A DNA stretch of 64,000 nt from Radiobacillus deserti (GTDB lineage: Bacteria > Bacillota > Bacilli > Bacillales > Amphibacillaceae): assembly GCF_007301515.1 (NCBI RefSeq), contig NZ_CP041666.1:2294001-2358000 (forward strand), in the 5' to 3' direction. Every line of letters begins with the position of its first letter. The stretch's first letter is position 1. The notes under the pieces were generated by a model. It was not told the DNA's origin. It made no database searches and worked only from the letters and a program-made list of their open reading frames with translations. Both the position numbers and the translations under genes were made by a program. Shown piece after piece: positions 13,467 through 23,045 of the stretch.

Positions 13467-16433
13467 ATGAATAAAGAAAAATTAGCTCAATATATACGAA
13501 AAATAAAAGAACTTTGGTCTGCAGGAATTATCCAAAAAAGTTCCAGAATCACATATGATGTAGTTTGGAATATTATTTTATTCTTCCTTATTGTAGGTGT
13601 GATTGGTGCATTTTTTGCAGGCGGAATTGGTGCAGGTTACTTTGCATCCTTGGTGAAGGACGAGCCAGTTCGTGCTCAGGAAACGATGGAGAAAGATCTA
13701 TATAACTATGAGGAGTCCTCGGAGCTCTACTTTGCAAACAACGAATACTTAGGAAAAGTTCGATCGGATTTATACCGCGAAGAAACGACTCTTGAGAATG
13801 TTTCCTCACATGTTAAACACGCAATTGTTGCTACGGAAGATAGTAGCTTTTATACCCATAACGGAGTTGTACCGAAAGCAATATTGCGCGCCATCCTCCA
13901 AGAAGTACTAAACACGTCTGTAAAAACTGGTGGTAGTACATTGACACAGCAGCTTGTCAAAAATCAAATCCTCACAAATGAAGTTTCATTTGAACGAAAA
14001 GCGAAGGAAATTTTATTAGCATTACGTCTTGAACAATTTGCTGATAAAGATGAAATCCTTCAAGCTTACTTAAATATCGTTCCATTCGGACGTAACGCAG
14101 CAGGTCAAAACATAGCTGGTGTTCAAACAGCAGCTCAAGGTATTTTTGGTGTAGATGCCAAAGATCTAAATTTACCACAAGCAGCCTATATTGCAGGATT
14201 GCCACAAAGTCCATCCTATTATACTCCCTTTAAAAATGGTGGTGGCGTGAAGGATGAAGCAGGCTTGCAGCCGGGATTAGAACGAATGAAAACAGTCTTA
14301 TCTCGAATGTTAGAAAGTGGATTCATCACAGAAGGGGAATATCAGGAAGCTGTTAACTATGATATTACAAGTGACTTTACAGATCCGGCTGAATCACCAC
14401 TTGAAAAATATCCTTATTTAACGAACGAAATTGAAAAAAGAGCGAAAAAAGTATTATCCAAAATTCTAGCGAAAAAAGATGGATATTCAGAAGAAGACCT
14501 CGAAAATAGCGATGAACTACAAGAAGAATATATGATTCTAGCAGAACGAGATCTACGACAAAGTGGATATAAAATTCATACGACAGTTAATAAGAAGATC
14601 TATGATGTTCATCAAAAAATTGCTGCCAATTATAACAATTACGGGGCCGATAAATGGGAAACCGTAACCGATCCAGACACTGGGGAAACAAAACAAGTTA
14701 AAGAACCAGTTCAGGTAGGTAGTATTTTAATTGAAAATAAGACTGGGAAAATCATTAGCTTCATCGGTGGAAGGGATTTTGAATTAGAAAACCTGAATCA
14801 CGCAACAGATGCCCAGCGACCAAATGGTAGTACAATGAAGCCATTGCTTGTTTATGCACCAGGAATGGAAGCTGGAGTTGTTCAGCCTGGCTCTATCATT
14901 CCCGATGTCAATACAGTTATTACGTATCCCGGTATGCCTAAGCCTTATGATCCAGGAAACTACGCAAGTAATTTCCATGGGCTAGTTTCTGCAAGAACTG
15001 CTTTGAAGCAGTCTTATAACATTCCAGCTGTTCGAACTTATATGCAAATTATTAATAATGATCCCGCCTCTCAATACCTAGAGAAAATGGGATTCACTTC
15101 TCTAACCGAAGGCGATCATGAATATCCAGCTGTTGCACTTGGTGGTTTAACAAATGGGGTAACGGTAGAAGAAAATACAAATGCTTATACGACATTTGGT
15201 AATAATGGGAAATTTGTTGATGCGTATCTCATCGATAAGATTGAAACCGTGGACGGGGAAGTAATTTACCAACATGAAAGTAAAGCGGTAGATGTTTTTA
15301 CCCCACAAACGAACTATCTCATGCTTGATATGATGCGTGACGTATTAACAAGTGGTACAGCGACGGCGGCTAGAGCAAACCTTAAATATACTAGCGTCGA
15401 TTGGGCTGGTAAAACCGGTACCTCCCAGGATTGGCATGATACGTGGTTTGTTGCGACAAATCCGAATGTGACAATGGGAATATGGATGGGATATGATACT
15501 CCAAAAGTATTAGAAGGAGAATATAGCCGTCGTAACGTCACCCTTTGGGCGAAGCTTGTAAATGCAGCTACGGATATAAATCCTGAACTAATGGCACCTA
15601 AAAATCGATTTAAACGTCCGGGAGGCCTTGTATATCGTTCGTATTGTAAAGTTTCTGGAATGCTTCCATCCGATGTATGTAGCGAACTCGGCCTTGTGGA
15701 TTCCGACTTATTTAATGCAAAATTCGTTCCGAATCAACGTGATAATAGCTTAATTAGAGGGACATATGTCAAAGTAAATGGTAAATCCATTATTGCGGGA
15801 CCGAATACCCCTAAAGAATTCACAAATGATGATGGAGCTGCTTTTAATCCTGAATGGTTAAAAGAAAATGGCTTTGACAAGCTTAGCAACATCGAGCAGC
15901 TTATTCCGAATCAGAGCGGGGCTTGGGCTAAAATATCCATCCCAAGTACAGATGAAATCAAAAATGATGGTAAAAATCCAAATGCACCATCTAACCTAAG
16001 TAAATCCGGTTCTAGAGTTATCACCTGGACAGCATCTTCGAGTAAAGATGTGGTTGGTTATCGCATATATAAAGCGAATAAACCAGGTGGAGCGTTTAAG
16101 TTAGTTGGAAATACAACAGAAACAAAAATGAATGTTGGCAGTGGAAAAGCTGTATATCAAGTGAAAGCAGTGGATTATTTTGGTCAAGAATCTGCAGCTT
16201 CGAACAGCTTACAATTCGGTGATTTCACGCCGGAAAAACCAGATGTGCCGGTAGATGATAAACCAGCCAACGGCGGTGGAAATGGTGATTCTAACGGTGA
16301 TCAGGATGACGGATCCGATAATGGATCTGGAGGTTCTGGCGGTGATTCCGGAAATGACAATGGCGGAGATACTGGTGGAGACAATGGATCTGGTGAAGAC
16401 GGAACAGGTGATCCAGAAAATAATAACAACTAG
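13467..16433 (+). CDS. ponA: Class A penicillin-binding protein 1A/1B-type with FN3 domain
   Basis: Bifunctional peptidoglycan glycosyltransferase/transpeptidase anchored in the membrane. The 988 residues hold a cytoplasmic N-terminus, one membrane segment (about 28-60), a GT51 domain (EDSSFYTHNG near 124 with the catalytic Glu, GGSTLTQQLVKNQ near 155), a transpeptidase domain (NGSTMKP with the active serine near 453, SYN near 515, KTGTS near 648), a fibronectin type III domain (about 835-917) and a low-complexity Gly/Asp/Asn tail. The start ATG follows AGGAGG. It stands between tyrS and acuA, where B. subtilis has acsA. Monocistronic with its own terminator. Confidence 0.93.
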   Translation: MNKEKLAQYIRKIKELWSAGIIQKSSRITYDVVWNIILFFLIVGVIGAFFAGGIGAGYFASLVKDEPVRAQETMEKDLYNYEESSELYFANNEYLGKVRSDLYREETTLENVSSHVKHAIVATEDSSFYTHNGVVPKAILRAILQEVLNTSVKTGGSTLTQQLVKNQILTNEVSFERKAKEILLALRLEQFADKDEILQAYLNIVPFGRNAAGQNIAGVQTAAQGIFGVDAKDLNLPQAAYIAGLPQSPSYYTPFKNGGGVKDEAGLQPGLERMKTVLSRMLESGFITEGEYQEAVNYDITSDFTDPAESPLEKYPYLTNEIEKRAKKVLSKILAKKDGYSEEDLENSDELQEEYMILAERDLRQSGYKIHTTVNKKIYDVHQKIAANYNNYGADKWETVTDPDTGETKQVKEPVQVGSILIENKTGKIISFIGGRDFELENLNHATDAQRPNGSTMKPLLVYAPGMEAGVVQPGSIIPDVNTVITYPGMPKPYDPGNYASNFHGLVSARTALKQSYNIPAVRTYMQIINNDPASQYLEKMGFTSLTEGDHEYPAVALGGLTNGVTVEENTNAYTTFGNNGKFVDAYLIDKIETVDGEVIYQHESKAVDVFTPQTNYLMLDMMRDVLTSGTATAARANLKYTSVDWAGKTGTSQDWHDTWFVATNPNVTMGIWMGYDTPKVLEGEYSRRNVTLWAKLVNAATDINPELMAPKNRFKRPGGLVYRSYCKVSGMLPSDVCSELGLVDSDLFNAKFVPNQRDNSLIRGTYVKVNGKSIIAGPNTPKEFTNDDGAAFNPEWLKENGFDKLSNIEQLIPNQSGAWAKISIPSTDEIKNDGKNPNAPSNLSKSGSRVITWTASSSKDVVGYRIYKANKPGGAFKLVGNTTETKMNVGSGKAVYQVKAVDYFGQESAASNSLQFGDFTPEKPDVPVDDKPANGGGNGDSNGDQDDGSDNGSGGSGGDSGNDNGGDTGGDNGSGEDGTGDPENNNN

Positions 16434-16451
16434 AGACCAGACAGAACAAGT

Positions 16452-16486
16452 GGAGCTTGGGGAAAACCCTAGCTCCTTTTTCTTTT
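16452..16486 (+). terminator. Terminator after the PBP gene
   Basis: Stem GGAGCTTGGG/CCCTAGCTCC with loop GAAAA-type, followed by TTTTTCTTTT. Confidence 0.85.
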
Positions 16487-16501
16487 AATTGTCATCCTTT
16501 T

Positions 16502-16531
16502 TTAACAAGTCCTATCTATCTCCTGTATAAT
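16502..16531 (+). promoter_or_regulatory. Probable acuABC promoter
   Basis: TTAACA (16502-16507), 18-bp spacer, TATAAT (16526-16531), 40 bp before the acuA start. No convincing CcpA cre box was found next to it, unlike the known B. subtilis arrangement. Confidence 0.55.
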
Positions 16532-16570
16532 GAAACTAAGAAATCAGTTCGGACAGAGGTGGTGAGTGAA

Positions 16571-17224
16571 TTGATACATGAGAAGATGTATAGTTCAAAC
16601 AAATTGGATACGGATAAAGGAATTATGATGGTGGAAGGGCCGCTAACAGCTGACCAATTAACGGACTATTCTTTTCACGACGAACTAGTCGCATTTCGTC
16701 CCGCTCCAAAACAGTTAGAAGCATTAAAAGAAATTGCCAATCTACCAGAAGGACGAATTTATGTGGCCCGTACCGAAGATACCATTGTAGGCTATGTAAC
16801 GTTTTTACACCCCGATCCTCTAGAAAGATGGTCCACCTTTAATATGGAGGATTTAATTGAGCTAGGAGCGATTGAAATCGCTCCTAGCTATCGCGGATTT
16901 CAGCTCGGATCTACTCTATTGAAAGTTGCTGTTTCAGACCCAAATATGGAAAACTATATTATCATATCTACTGAATATTACTGGCACTGGGATTTGAAGG
17001 GAACTCAGCTTAGTATTTGGAACTATCGAAAAATCATGGAAAAAATGATGGCTGCGGGAGGGTTAAAGCCTGCTCCAACGGATGACCCAGAAATCATGTC
17101 ACACCCTGCGAATTGTTTGATGGTTCGTATTGGGAAGCATGTTCCGGACAGTTCCATACAAAAGTTTCAAAGACTACGATTCTTAAATCGTTCCACAATG
17201 ACTGTGAAAGGAGATGAATTATAA
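16571..17224 (+). CDS. acuA: Acetoin utilization acetyltransferase AcuA
   Basis: GNAT-fold protein acetyltransferase which in B. subtilis acetylates and inactivates acetyl-CoA synthetase AcsA. The 217 residues align with B. subtilis AcuA in key stretches (DPLERWS, NMEDLIELGAIE, TEYYWHWDLKG, SHPANCLMVRIGK). The start is TTG at 16571 behind GAGGTGGT, which gives the family length; an ATG five codons later is possible. It begins the acuABC operon and its stop overlaps the acuB start (TAATG). acsA is not adjacent, unlike in B. subtilis. Confidence 0.92.
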   Translation: MIHEKMYSSNKLDTDKGIMMVEGPLTADQLTDYSFHDELVAFRPAPKQLEALKEIANLPEGRIYVARTEDTIVGYVTFLHPDPLERWSTFNMEDLIELGAIEIAPSYRGFQLGSTLLKVAVSDPNMENYIIISTEYYWHWDLKGTQLSIWNYRKIMEKMMAAGGLKPAPTDDPEIMSHPANCLMVRIGKHVPDSSIQKFQRLRFLNRSTMTVKGDEL

Positions 17225-17868
17225 TGCTAGTAGAGGAAATTATGAAGAAAGAGGTTATTTCACTACATCCTAATGCAACCATAGCCGAAGCTCATCAAAT
17301 CTTGCAGAATCATCCAATTCGACACATCCCCATTGTAAACGCTGACAATGAAATAGTCGGAATTGTTTCGGATCGTGATGTACGAGATGCAAGTCCTTCC
17401 ATCCTATCGAAGCAAGCCAATCACAGTGAGCTTGAACATTCAATTGATACAATAATGACTACACCTGTTATAACCATTCATCCGTTAGATTTTGTAGAAG
17501 AGGTCGCTTCAATTTTTTATGATCAAGAGATTGCTTGTTTGCCAGTTGTACAAAAAAATAAATTAGTAGGTATAGTAACAGAAAAAGATATGCTTTATAC
17601 GCTCATTCAACTAACTGGGACACATGTTCAGAGCTCTCAAATAGAAGTAAAAGTCCCTAATAAAGCTGGCATTTTGCCAGAAGTGGCTGCGATTTTTGGT
17701 AATCGCAAAATCAACATCGCATCCGTTTTAGTATATCCTTATAAAAATGATAAGACATATAAGATTCTAGTCTTCCGTATTCAAACGATGAATCCCCTCC
17801 CCATTAAGGAAGATATAGAGCAAGCTGGATTTGAAGTCTTATGGCCTAATATGGGGATGACTCCATGA
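17224..17868 (+). CDS. acuB: AcuB, CBS-ACT domain protein
   Basis: A 214-residue regulatory protein with two CBS repeats (about 1-60 and 75-135, e.g. PIRHIPIVNADNEIVGIVSDR) and a C-terminal ACT-like domain (EVKVPNKAGILPEVAAIF). CBS pairs usually bind adenine nucleotides; AcuB's exact role in acetoin/acetate metabolism is not established. It overlaps acuA by one base and acuC by four (ATGA), a translationally coupled operon. The ribosome site AAAGGAG lies inside the end of acuA. Confidence 0.93.
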   Translation: MLVEEIMKKEVISLHPNATIAEAHQILQNHPIRHIPIVNADNEIVGIVSDRDVRDASPSILSKQANHSELEHSIDTIMTTPVITIHPLDFVEEVASIFYDQEIACLPVVQKNKLVGIVTEKDMLYTLIQLTGTHVQSSQIEVKVPNKAGILPEVAAIFGNRKINIASVLVYPYKNDKTYKILVFRIQTMNPLPIKEDIEQAGFEVLWPNMGMTP

Positions 17869-19040
17869 ACTGTAGTGCTAAGTTTATTTACTCAGATGAA
17901 TTATTAGATTATCAATTTAATAAACACCATCCATTTAACCAGCAAAGAATTAAAATGACGAAAGAACTTTTGGAAGCAGAGTCCCTCTTAAATGCTTTGG
18001 ATATCGTAAAACCTAGAATGGCAACAGAAGAAGAACTAAAACTGGTGCACACCTCTGAATATATAGATGTCATCAAACGTGCTAGTGTGGAAAAAGTGGA
18101 TGCTGAAGAATTTTTTAATTATGGGATTGGTACAGAGGATACTCCAATATTTCCTGGAATGCACGACGCATCCCGCCTTTTAGTTGGAGCTAGCCTTACC
18201 GCAGTTGATCAAGTTTTATCTGGAGAAGTGCTACATGCCTTAAATTTAGGTGGTGGTCTTCACCATGGATTCCCAAATAAAGCTTCTGGCTTTTGCATTT
18301 ATAACGATGCAGCTACTGCTATTCAATATATTCGAAAAAACTATAATTTACGGGTATTATACGTGGACACGGATGCTCATCATGGGGATGGGGTTCAAAG
18401 TGTTTTTTATGATGATCCTAACGTTTGTACCCTATCGATTCATGAAACAGGAAGATATTTGTTTCCTGGCACTGGGCAAGTACATGAGCGTGGTGTTCAA
18501 GCTGGATATGGCTATTCGTTTAATGTCCCTATAGATGCATTTACCGAGGATGAATCATTTCTAGACATCTATGAATCTTCCCTTAGAACAATTATGGACT
18601 ATTTTCAACCAGATATTATTGTGAGTCAGAACGGAGCAGATGCTCATTATTATGATCCTCTTACCCACCTTTGTTCTACCATGAGAACTTATGAACATAT
18701 ACCAAAACTAGCGCATCAATTAGCACACGAATACTGTGATGGAAAATGGATTGCACTTGGTGGTGGTGGCTATGATATTTGGCGTGTAGTACCTCGCGCT
18801 TGGTCTCAAATCTGGAGTATAATGAAAACGAATACAATTGTTCAAGGACGTTTACCAGCTGAGTGGGTAAAGCATTGGGAAAAAGAGTCACCCGTAACAC
18901 TTCCTGAATTCTGGCATGATTTAGATGAAATCTATCCATCGATACCGAGAAAAGAAGAAATTAGTGAGAAAAATTGTCGAACATTAGAAATTCTTTTACA
19001 ATATGCAAAGAACAAAAATAAATTTTATAATCAAATGTAA
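17865..19040 (+). CDS. acuC: AcuC, histone-deacetylase-fold protein deacetylase
   Basis: Zinc-dependent deacetylase which in B. subtilis removes the acetyl group AcuA places on AcsA. The 391 residues show the catalytic His pair (GGGLHHG), zinc ligands DTDAHHGDG (Asp, His) and GADAHYYDPL (Asp), and the late glycine-rich GGGGYD. The start ATG overlaps the acuB stop. It ends in a terminator shared with the convergent motPS genes. Confidence 0.95.
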   Translation: MNCSAKFIYSDELLDYQFNKHHPFNQQRIKMTKELLEAESLLNALDIVKPRMATEEELKLVHTSEYIDVIKRASVEKVDAEEFFNYGIGTEDTPIFPGMHDASRLLVGASLTAVDQVLSGEVLHALNLGGGLHHGFPNKASGFCIYNDAATAIQYIRKNYNLRVLYVDTDAHHGDGVQSVFYDDPNVCTLSIHETGRYLFPGTGQVHERGVQAGYGYSFNVPIDAFTEDESFLDIYESSLRTIMDYFQPDIIVSQNGADAHYYDPLTHLCSTMRTYEHIPKLAHQLAHEYCDGKWIALGGGGYDIWRVVPRAWSQIWSIMKTNTIVQGRLPAEWVKHWEKESPVTLPEFWHDLDEIYPSIPRKEEISEKNCRTLEILLQYAKNKNKFYNQM

Positions 19041-19068
19041 AAACTACGCTAAAATGTAGCGTAGTTTT
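19040..19068. terminator. Bidirectional terminator acuC/motS
   Basis: Arms AAAACTACGCT/AGCGTAGTTTT with loop AAAATGT; A- and T-rich flanks allow use from both sides. It reaches to within 2 bp of the motS stop. Confidence 0.8.
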
Positions 19069-19069
19069 C

Positions 19070-19816
19070 TTACGTATTCTTATTTTCTGTTTTTTGTAAT
19101 ATAACGATCTCTACTCTTCTATTTTTTCTCCAATTCTCAGAAGATGTGTTAGGTACAATGGGTTTCGTATCTCCATAACCAATAGCAGCTTCGAATTTAC
19201 TCCCTTGGAACTTATGTGTATCTTCTAAGTACCGTATTACGCTACTTGCTCTTGCGCCAGATAACTCCCAGTTAGATGGATAACGGAAGTTTGAAATGGG
19301 CCGATTATCGGTATGACCTTCCACTTTTATTTTATTTGGTATTTCCTTTAGCAATATGGCAATACGGTCAAGCAAAGGCTTCCCTGCTTCAATTATGTCC
19401 GCTTCCCCTGAATTAAATAATACCTTTTCTTGCAGCACTAATTCAACGCCCTCTTGTCTACGATTTGCAGTTACCGTTGCTTGCATATTATTTTCCTTAA
19501 TAAAAGCATTCACCATTCGCAATAATTCGTCCAATGAATCCATTTCGTCTTCTGTTTCTGTTATAGGTTCCTCTTCCGGCGTCACTTCTTGCTCCGCTTC
19601 TACATTACCCTTTTCATTAGGAAGAACAGAGGAGGAGGCATCAAACACCATTCGGTTACGAAATGATTCCGCTAGTTCTTGAAATTTAATCATGTCGATC
19701 TGCGACATCGAAAAGAGCAAAATGAAAAATACAAGCACTAGCGTGACCATATCCGCATACGTGACCATCCATTTTGGTGAACTTTTCTCGTTCTTTCTTC
19801 TTTTTCTAAGCTTCAT
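19070..19816 (-). CDS. motS: Flagellar stator protein MotS (MotB-like, Na+ type)
   Basis: Peptidoglycan-anchored stator subunit. 248 residues: a basic N-terminus, one membrane helix with the ion-binding Asp in TYADMVTLVLVFFILLFSM (near residue 21), an acidic linker rich in Glu, and an OmpA-like peptidoglycan domain (KVEGHTDNRPIS, NWELSGARA). Sequence and position next to ccpA match B. subtilis MotS, whose pair MotPS is sodium-driven; ion choice here is inferred. It overlaps motP by 11 bp. No other stator pair is in the window. Confidence 0.92.
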   Translation of the reverse strand: MKLRKRRKNEKSSPKWMVTYADMVTLVLVFFILLFSMSQIDMIKFQELAESFRNRMVFDASSSVLPNEKGNVEAEQEVTPEEEPITETEDEMDSLDELLRMVNAFIKENNMQATVTANRRQEGVELVLQEKVLFNSGEADIIEAGKPLLDRIAILLKEIPNKIKVEGHTDNRPISNFRYPSNWELSGARASSVIRYLEDTHKFQGSKFEAAIGYGDTKPIVPNTSSENWRKNRRVEIVILQKTENKNT

Positions 19817-20630
19817 TAATTGTTTCTCCAGTATAGGTGCGATCTAATTCTAGTTTCGCTTCTTTCCGCAAATCGGAAGTAAGAAAAACGGAAAGCTTTT
19901 CACGCAAAATACGAGGGTTTTCTCCTGACTGCACACCAATGATTCCCTCCAGTACAATCTGCTTGAAGAATACTTCTTCCTCTGTTCGGTTTTCTAATTT
20001 ACTAGCCATCGGGATGAACACAAGATTTGCTAATACTGTACCATAAAAGGTTGTTAACAAAGCTACTGCCATATTTGGTCCCAATGTAGAGGGGTCTTCT
20101 AGGTTTTTTAACATAAGCACAAGACCTATAAGTGTACCTATCATTCCCCACGCAGGTGCGTACTCTCCTGCTTTCTCAATAATTGCACGCCCTCTTTGAT
20201 GGCGCTCCTCCATTGCAAGGATTTCTGCTGTCAGTATATCTCGAATCACCTCTGGTTCATACCCATCCACAGCAAGCAGGATTCCTTTTTTCACAAATGG
20301 ATCTTCCACTTTACTCATTTCCATTTCTAGTGCTAACAGCCCTTCTCGGCGAGCCTTTTCTGATAAAGCTTCCATTTGATCAATCAATTGCGGTAGTGGC
20401 TGTTGCACCTGACGAAATGCTTCTTTTAATACCTGTCCAGTTAATTTTAATTGTTTGCGATTAAAATTAATAAGTATCGCTGCTACTAGTCCACCTATTA
20501 CAATAAAAAAGGAGGCGAGGTCTAAAAAGGAAATAACCCCAGACGCGCCTCCACTAGATAAAATTCCGAACATAATAAGCAGGAAACCTAGTGTTATTCC
20601 AACAGGTGTTAGTAAGTCCAACTTTTTCAT
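19806..20630 (-). CDS. motP: Flagellar stator protein MotP (MotA-like, Na+ type)
   Basis: 274-residue membrane stator subunit that forms the ion channel with MotS and pushes on FliG. Membrane segments are visible near residues 8-25, 32-52, 148-168 and 180-200, with a large cytoplasmic loop between the second and third; the conserved WGMIGTLIGLV starts the third. The start ATG at 20630 follows AGGTG at good spacing; a GTG three codons earlier overlaps that ribosome site. It lies 94 bp downstream of ccpA in the same direction and may be partly co-transcribed with it. Confidence 0.92.
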   Translation of the reverse strand: MKKLDLLTPVGITLGFLLIMFGILSSGGASGVISFLDLASFFIVIGGLVAAILINFNRKQLKLTGQVLKEAFRQVQQPLPQLIDQMEALSEKARREGLLALEMEMSKVEDPFVKKGILLAVDGYEPEVIRDILTAEILAMEERHQRGRAIIEKAGEYAPAWGMIGTLIGLVLMLKNLEDPSTLGPNMAVALLTTFYGTVLANLVFIPMASKLENRTEEEVFFKQIVLEGIIGVQSGENPRILREKLSVFLTSDLRKEAKLELDRTYTGETINEA

Positions 20631-20724
20631 TGCTTTCACCTAACCCTCTTTGGTTCCAGATTTTGTGCCTATTCTTAGCTGTAAATGTTCAAAGAGCTTT
20701 CGCACCTGTGCGAACATCTTTTCA

Positions 20725-21726
20725 TTATTCAGATTTTGTTGAATTTCTTTCAATCATACGGTGAGGTAAGATGATACTTTGATCTGTGACCTCTTCTTTA
20801 TTCATATATTTGGTTAATAAACGCATCGCAACAGCACCGATATCATACATTGGCTGTACAATCGTAGATAACGTTGGGCGAACCATTGTTGCTAAACGAG
20901 TATTATCAAACCCGAATACTTCCAAATCATTTGGAATATCTAACCCACGATCTTGAGCACCATGAATAACTCCTAGTGCCATTTCATCGGATGCAACAAA
21001 CACAGCAGTTGGGCGGTTCTCAAGTGCTATTAATTGTTCAATTGCTTCGATTCCTGAATCATAAGAATAGTCCCCTTTTATGATTCTCTCTTCTTTTACT
21101 TCATTATTGTTTTCTTTAATCGCACGAAGATATCCAGCGTATTTTTGATTATTCATTTCAGTCTCTTCTGTCGCAGTTACAAAAGCTGGGTGTTGATGTC
21201 CGTGATCAATCAAAAGATTGGTCGCTTCATATGCCGCTTCTTCATAATCAATATTTACAGAAGGAATAGTTTCTGTTTGATCCACCGTAGCTGCCAATAC
21301 AACAGGTACAGATGCTGTTTGAAATTGATTAATGTGATCTTCAGAAATTACTCCACCCATGTAGACAATTCCATCCACCTGCTTTTCTAACATCGTATTG
21401 ATAAGGTGTAATTCTTTTTCTTTGTTTTGATCCGAGTTACTTAAGATAATGTTATATTTATACATCGTTGCAATATCTTCAATACCTCTCGCTAACTCAG
21501 AGAAAAAGATACTAGATATATCTGGAATAATTGCTCCAACCGTAGTTGTTTTCTTACTTGCTAACCCACGCGCTACAGCATTTGGTCGATATCCTAGTTG
21601 TTGAATCGTATTCAATACCTTCTTACGCGTTGCTGGTTTAACATTTGGATTCCCATTGACTACCCTTGATACAGTTGCCATGGAAACATTTGCTTCTCTT
21701 GCTACATCATATATTGTAACTGTCAT
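20725..21726 (-). CDS. ccpA: Catabolite control protein A
   Basis: LacI-family master regulator of carbon catabolite control, which binds cre sites with HPr-Ser-P. 333 residues: helix-turn-helix with hinge (TIYDVAREANVSMATVSRVVNG, ARGLASKKT) and a periplasmic-binding-like core (TVGAIIPDISSIFFSELARG), matching B. subtilis CcpA nearly residue for residue at the start. The ATG at 21726 is the start by homology; AGGAGG is 11 bases upstream, somewhat long, and an ATG three codons earlier is too close. It follows aroA, as in other Bacillaceae, but also has its own likely promoter. Confidence 0.96.
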   Translation of the reverse strand: MTVTIYDVAREANVSMATVSRVVNGNPNVKPATRKKVLNTIQQLGYRPNAVARGLASKKTTTVGAIIPDISSIFFSELARGIEDIATMYKYNIILSNSDQNKEKELHLINTMLEKQVDGIVYMGGVISEDHINQFQTASVPVVLAATVDQTETIPSVNIDYEEAAYEATNLLIDHGHQHPAFVTATEETEMNNQKYAGYLRAIKENNNEVKEERIIKGDYSYDSGIEAIEQLIALENRPTAVFVASDEMALGVIHGAQDRGLDIPNDLEVFGFDNTRLATMVRPTLSTIVQPMYDIGAVAMRLLTKYMNKEEVTDQSIILPHRMIERNSTKSE

Positions 21727-21780
21727 AACGTCCATTTCCTCCTCTGAACTTACCTTGTCCATTCGTTCTGCTTTTCATTT

Positions 21781-21809
21781 ATCATACGATACTATATCGT
21801 CATCCGCAA
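21781..21809 (-). promoter_or_regulatory. Probable ccpA promoter
   Basis: TTGCGG (21809-21804), 17-bp spacer, TATGAT (21786-21781) on the minus strand, about 55 bp before the ccpA start. Confidence 0.5.
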
Positions 21810-21884
21810 CGGTCAGCCCCTAAAATCCGTCAAAATTCTATGTATTTTACGATTTTGGACTAGTATTTCATTATAATAGCATAA

Positions 21885-21914
21885 ACATGCGCCTACCTGT
21901 CGGTAGACGCATGT
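21885..21914. terminator. Hairpin between aroA and ccpA
   Basis: Stem ACATGCGCCTACC/GGTAGACGCATGT with loop TGTC. The strong T-tract (TTTTTT) is on the plus side; toward ccpA only TTTATG follows, so termination after aroA may be leaky, allowing aroA-ccpA readthrough. Confidence 0.65.
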
Positions 21915-21921
21915 TTTTTGT

Positions 21922-22980
21922 TTATTTCTTTAATTCGTTCATGAATGTGTTAAAGGTTTCTATATCCATTTGTTGCGCTGAATCAGATAATGCAACCGCT
22001 GGATCTGGATGTACCTCCGCCATCACTCCATCAGCACCAATAGCAAGCGCTGCTTTAGCGGCAGGTAACAATAAGTCTCTACGCCCTGTTGAATGAGTTA
22101 CATCCACCATTACAGGTAAATGTGTTTCTTGTTTCAGGATTGGAACAGCTGTGATATCTAATGTATTACGTGTTGCCCTTTCATACGTACGAATACCTCG
22201 CTCGCACAGAATAATGTTTCCATTACCTCTGGACATGATATATTCAGCTGCGTTGATAAATTCAGAAATAGTGGCAGACAATCCTCTTTTTAGGAGAACT
22301 GGTTTATTGACTTCCCCTGCTGCTTTAAGTAATTCAAAGTTTTGCATATTACGTGCACCAATTTGAATGACATCAATATATTCAACTGCTTTTTCAATGT
22401 CTGCTGGGTTTACAATTTCACTTACAACTGCAAGCTCATATTCATCTGCCACACGTTTTAATATTTTCAAGCCTTCTAAACCAAGCCCTTGGAAATCATA
22501 AGGAGAAGTTCTTGGTTTAAAAGCACCACCACGTAATAATTTCAAGCCTTGTTTTTTAACAGCTGCAGCAACTTCTGCTACTTGCTCATAGCTTTCAACC
22601 GCACAAGGTCCCATAATAAAGTGTTGGTTTCCGTCTCCGAATCTCTCTCCATTAATCTCAATTACTGTATCTTCTGGCTTTTTCTTTCTGGATACTAATA
22701 GAGCCTTACGATGATCGTCTTTCTGCAACTCAAGACCAGCTTTAAAAATTTCCTTAAATAAATGAACAATGGTAGAATCTTCAAAAGGTCCATTATTTTT
22801 TGCTGTTATTTTGTTGAGCATATCTCTCTCGCGAACTGGATCATAATAAATGGCACCTTGCTTTTCCTTAATTTCTCCAATTTCTTTGACAATCTCTGCA
22901 CGACTATTGATAAGGTCTAGAATCTGTATGTTTACCTCATCCAATTTGTCACGTAACTGATCAAGTTGCTCATTCCCCAA
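21922..22980 (-). CDS. aroA: Bifunctional chorismate mutase / DAHP synthase
   Basis: Catalyses the first step of aromatic amino acid synthesis (phosphoenolpyruvate plus erythrose-4-phosphate to DAHP). An N-terminal AroQ-type chorismate mutase domain (about 1-90) gives feedback control. 352 residues; the DAHP synthase part has GPCAVES, GGAFKPRTSPY, QIGARNMQN and DVTHSTGRRDLLLP. The start is TTG at 22980 (NEQLDQLRDK) behind AGGAGG with 8-base spacing, matching the length of the B. subtilis enzyme; a GTG seven codons earlier overlaps that ribosome site. It is followed by ccpA. Confidence 0.95.
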   Translation of the reverse strand: MGNEQLDQLRDKLDEVNIQILDLINSRAEIVKEIGEIKEKQGAIYYDPVRERDMLNKITAKNNGPFEDSTIVHLFKEIFKAGLELQKDDHRKALLVSRKKKPEDTVIEINGERFGDGNQHFIMGPCAVESYEQVAEVAAAVKKQGLKLLRGGAFKPRTSPYDFQGLGLEGLKILKRVADEYELAVVSEIVNPADIEKAVEYIDVIQIGARNMQNFELLKAAGEVNKPVLLKRGLSATISEFINAAEYIMSRGNGNIILCERGIRTYERATRNTLDITAVPILKQETHLPVMVDVTHSTGRRDLLLPAAKAALAIGADGVMAEVHPDPAVALSDSAQQMDIETFNTFMNELKK

Positions 22981-23045
22981 AAAAAACGCCTCCTGTTTCA
23001 CAATAATCCTTGAAAAGTGTGATATATTTTTAATAATTAGGGATT

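Noticed and set aside
16441..16570. Possible cre site before acuA
   Set aside because: No stretch fits TGWAANCGNTNWCA with few mismatches.
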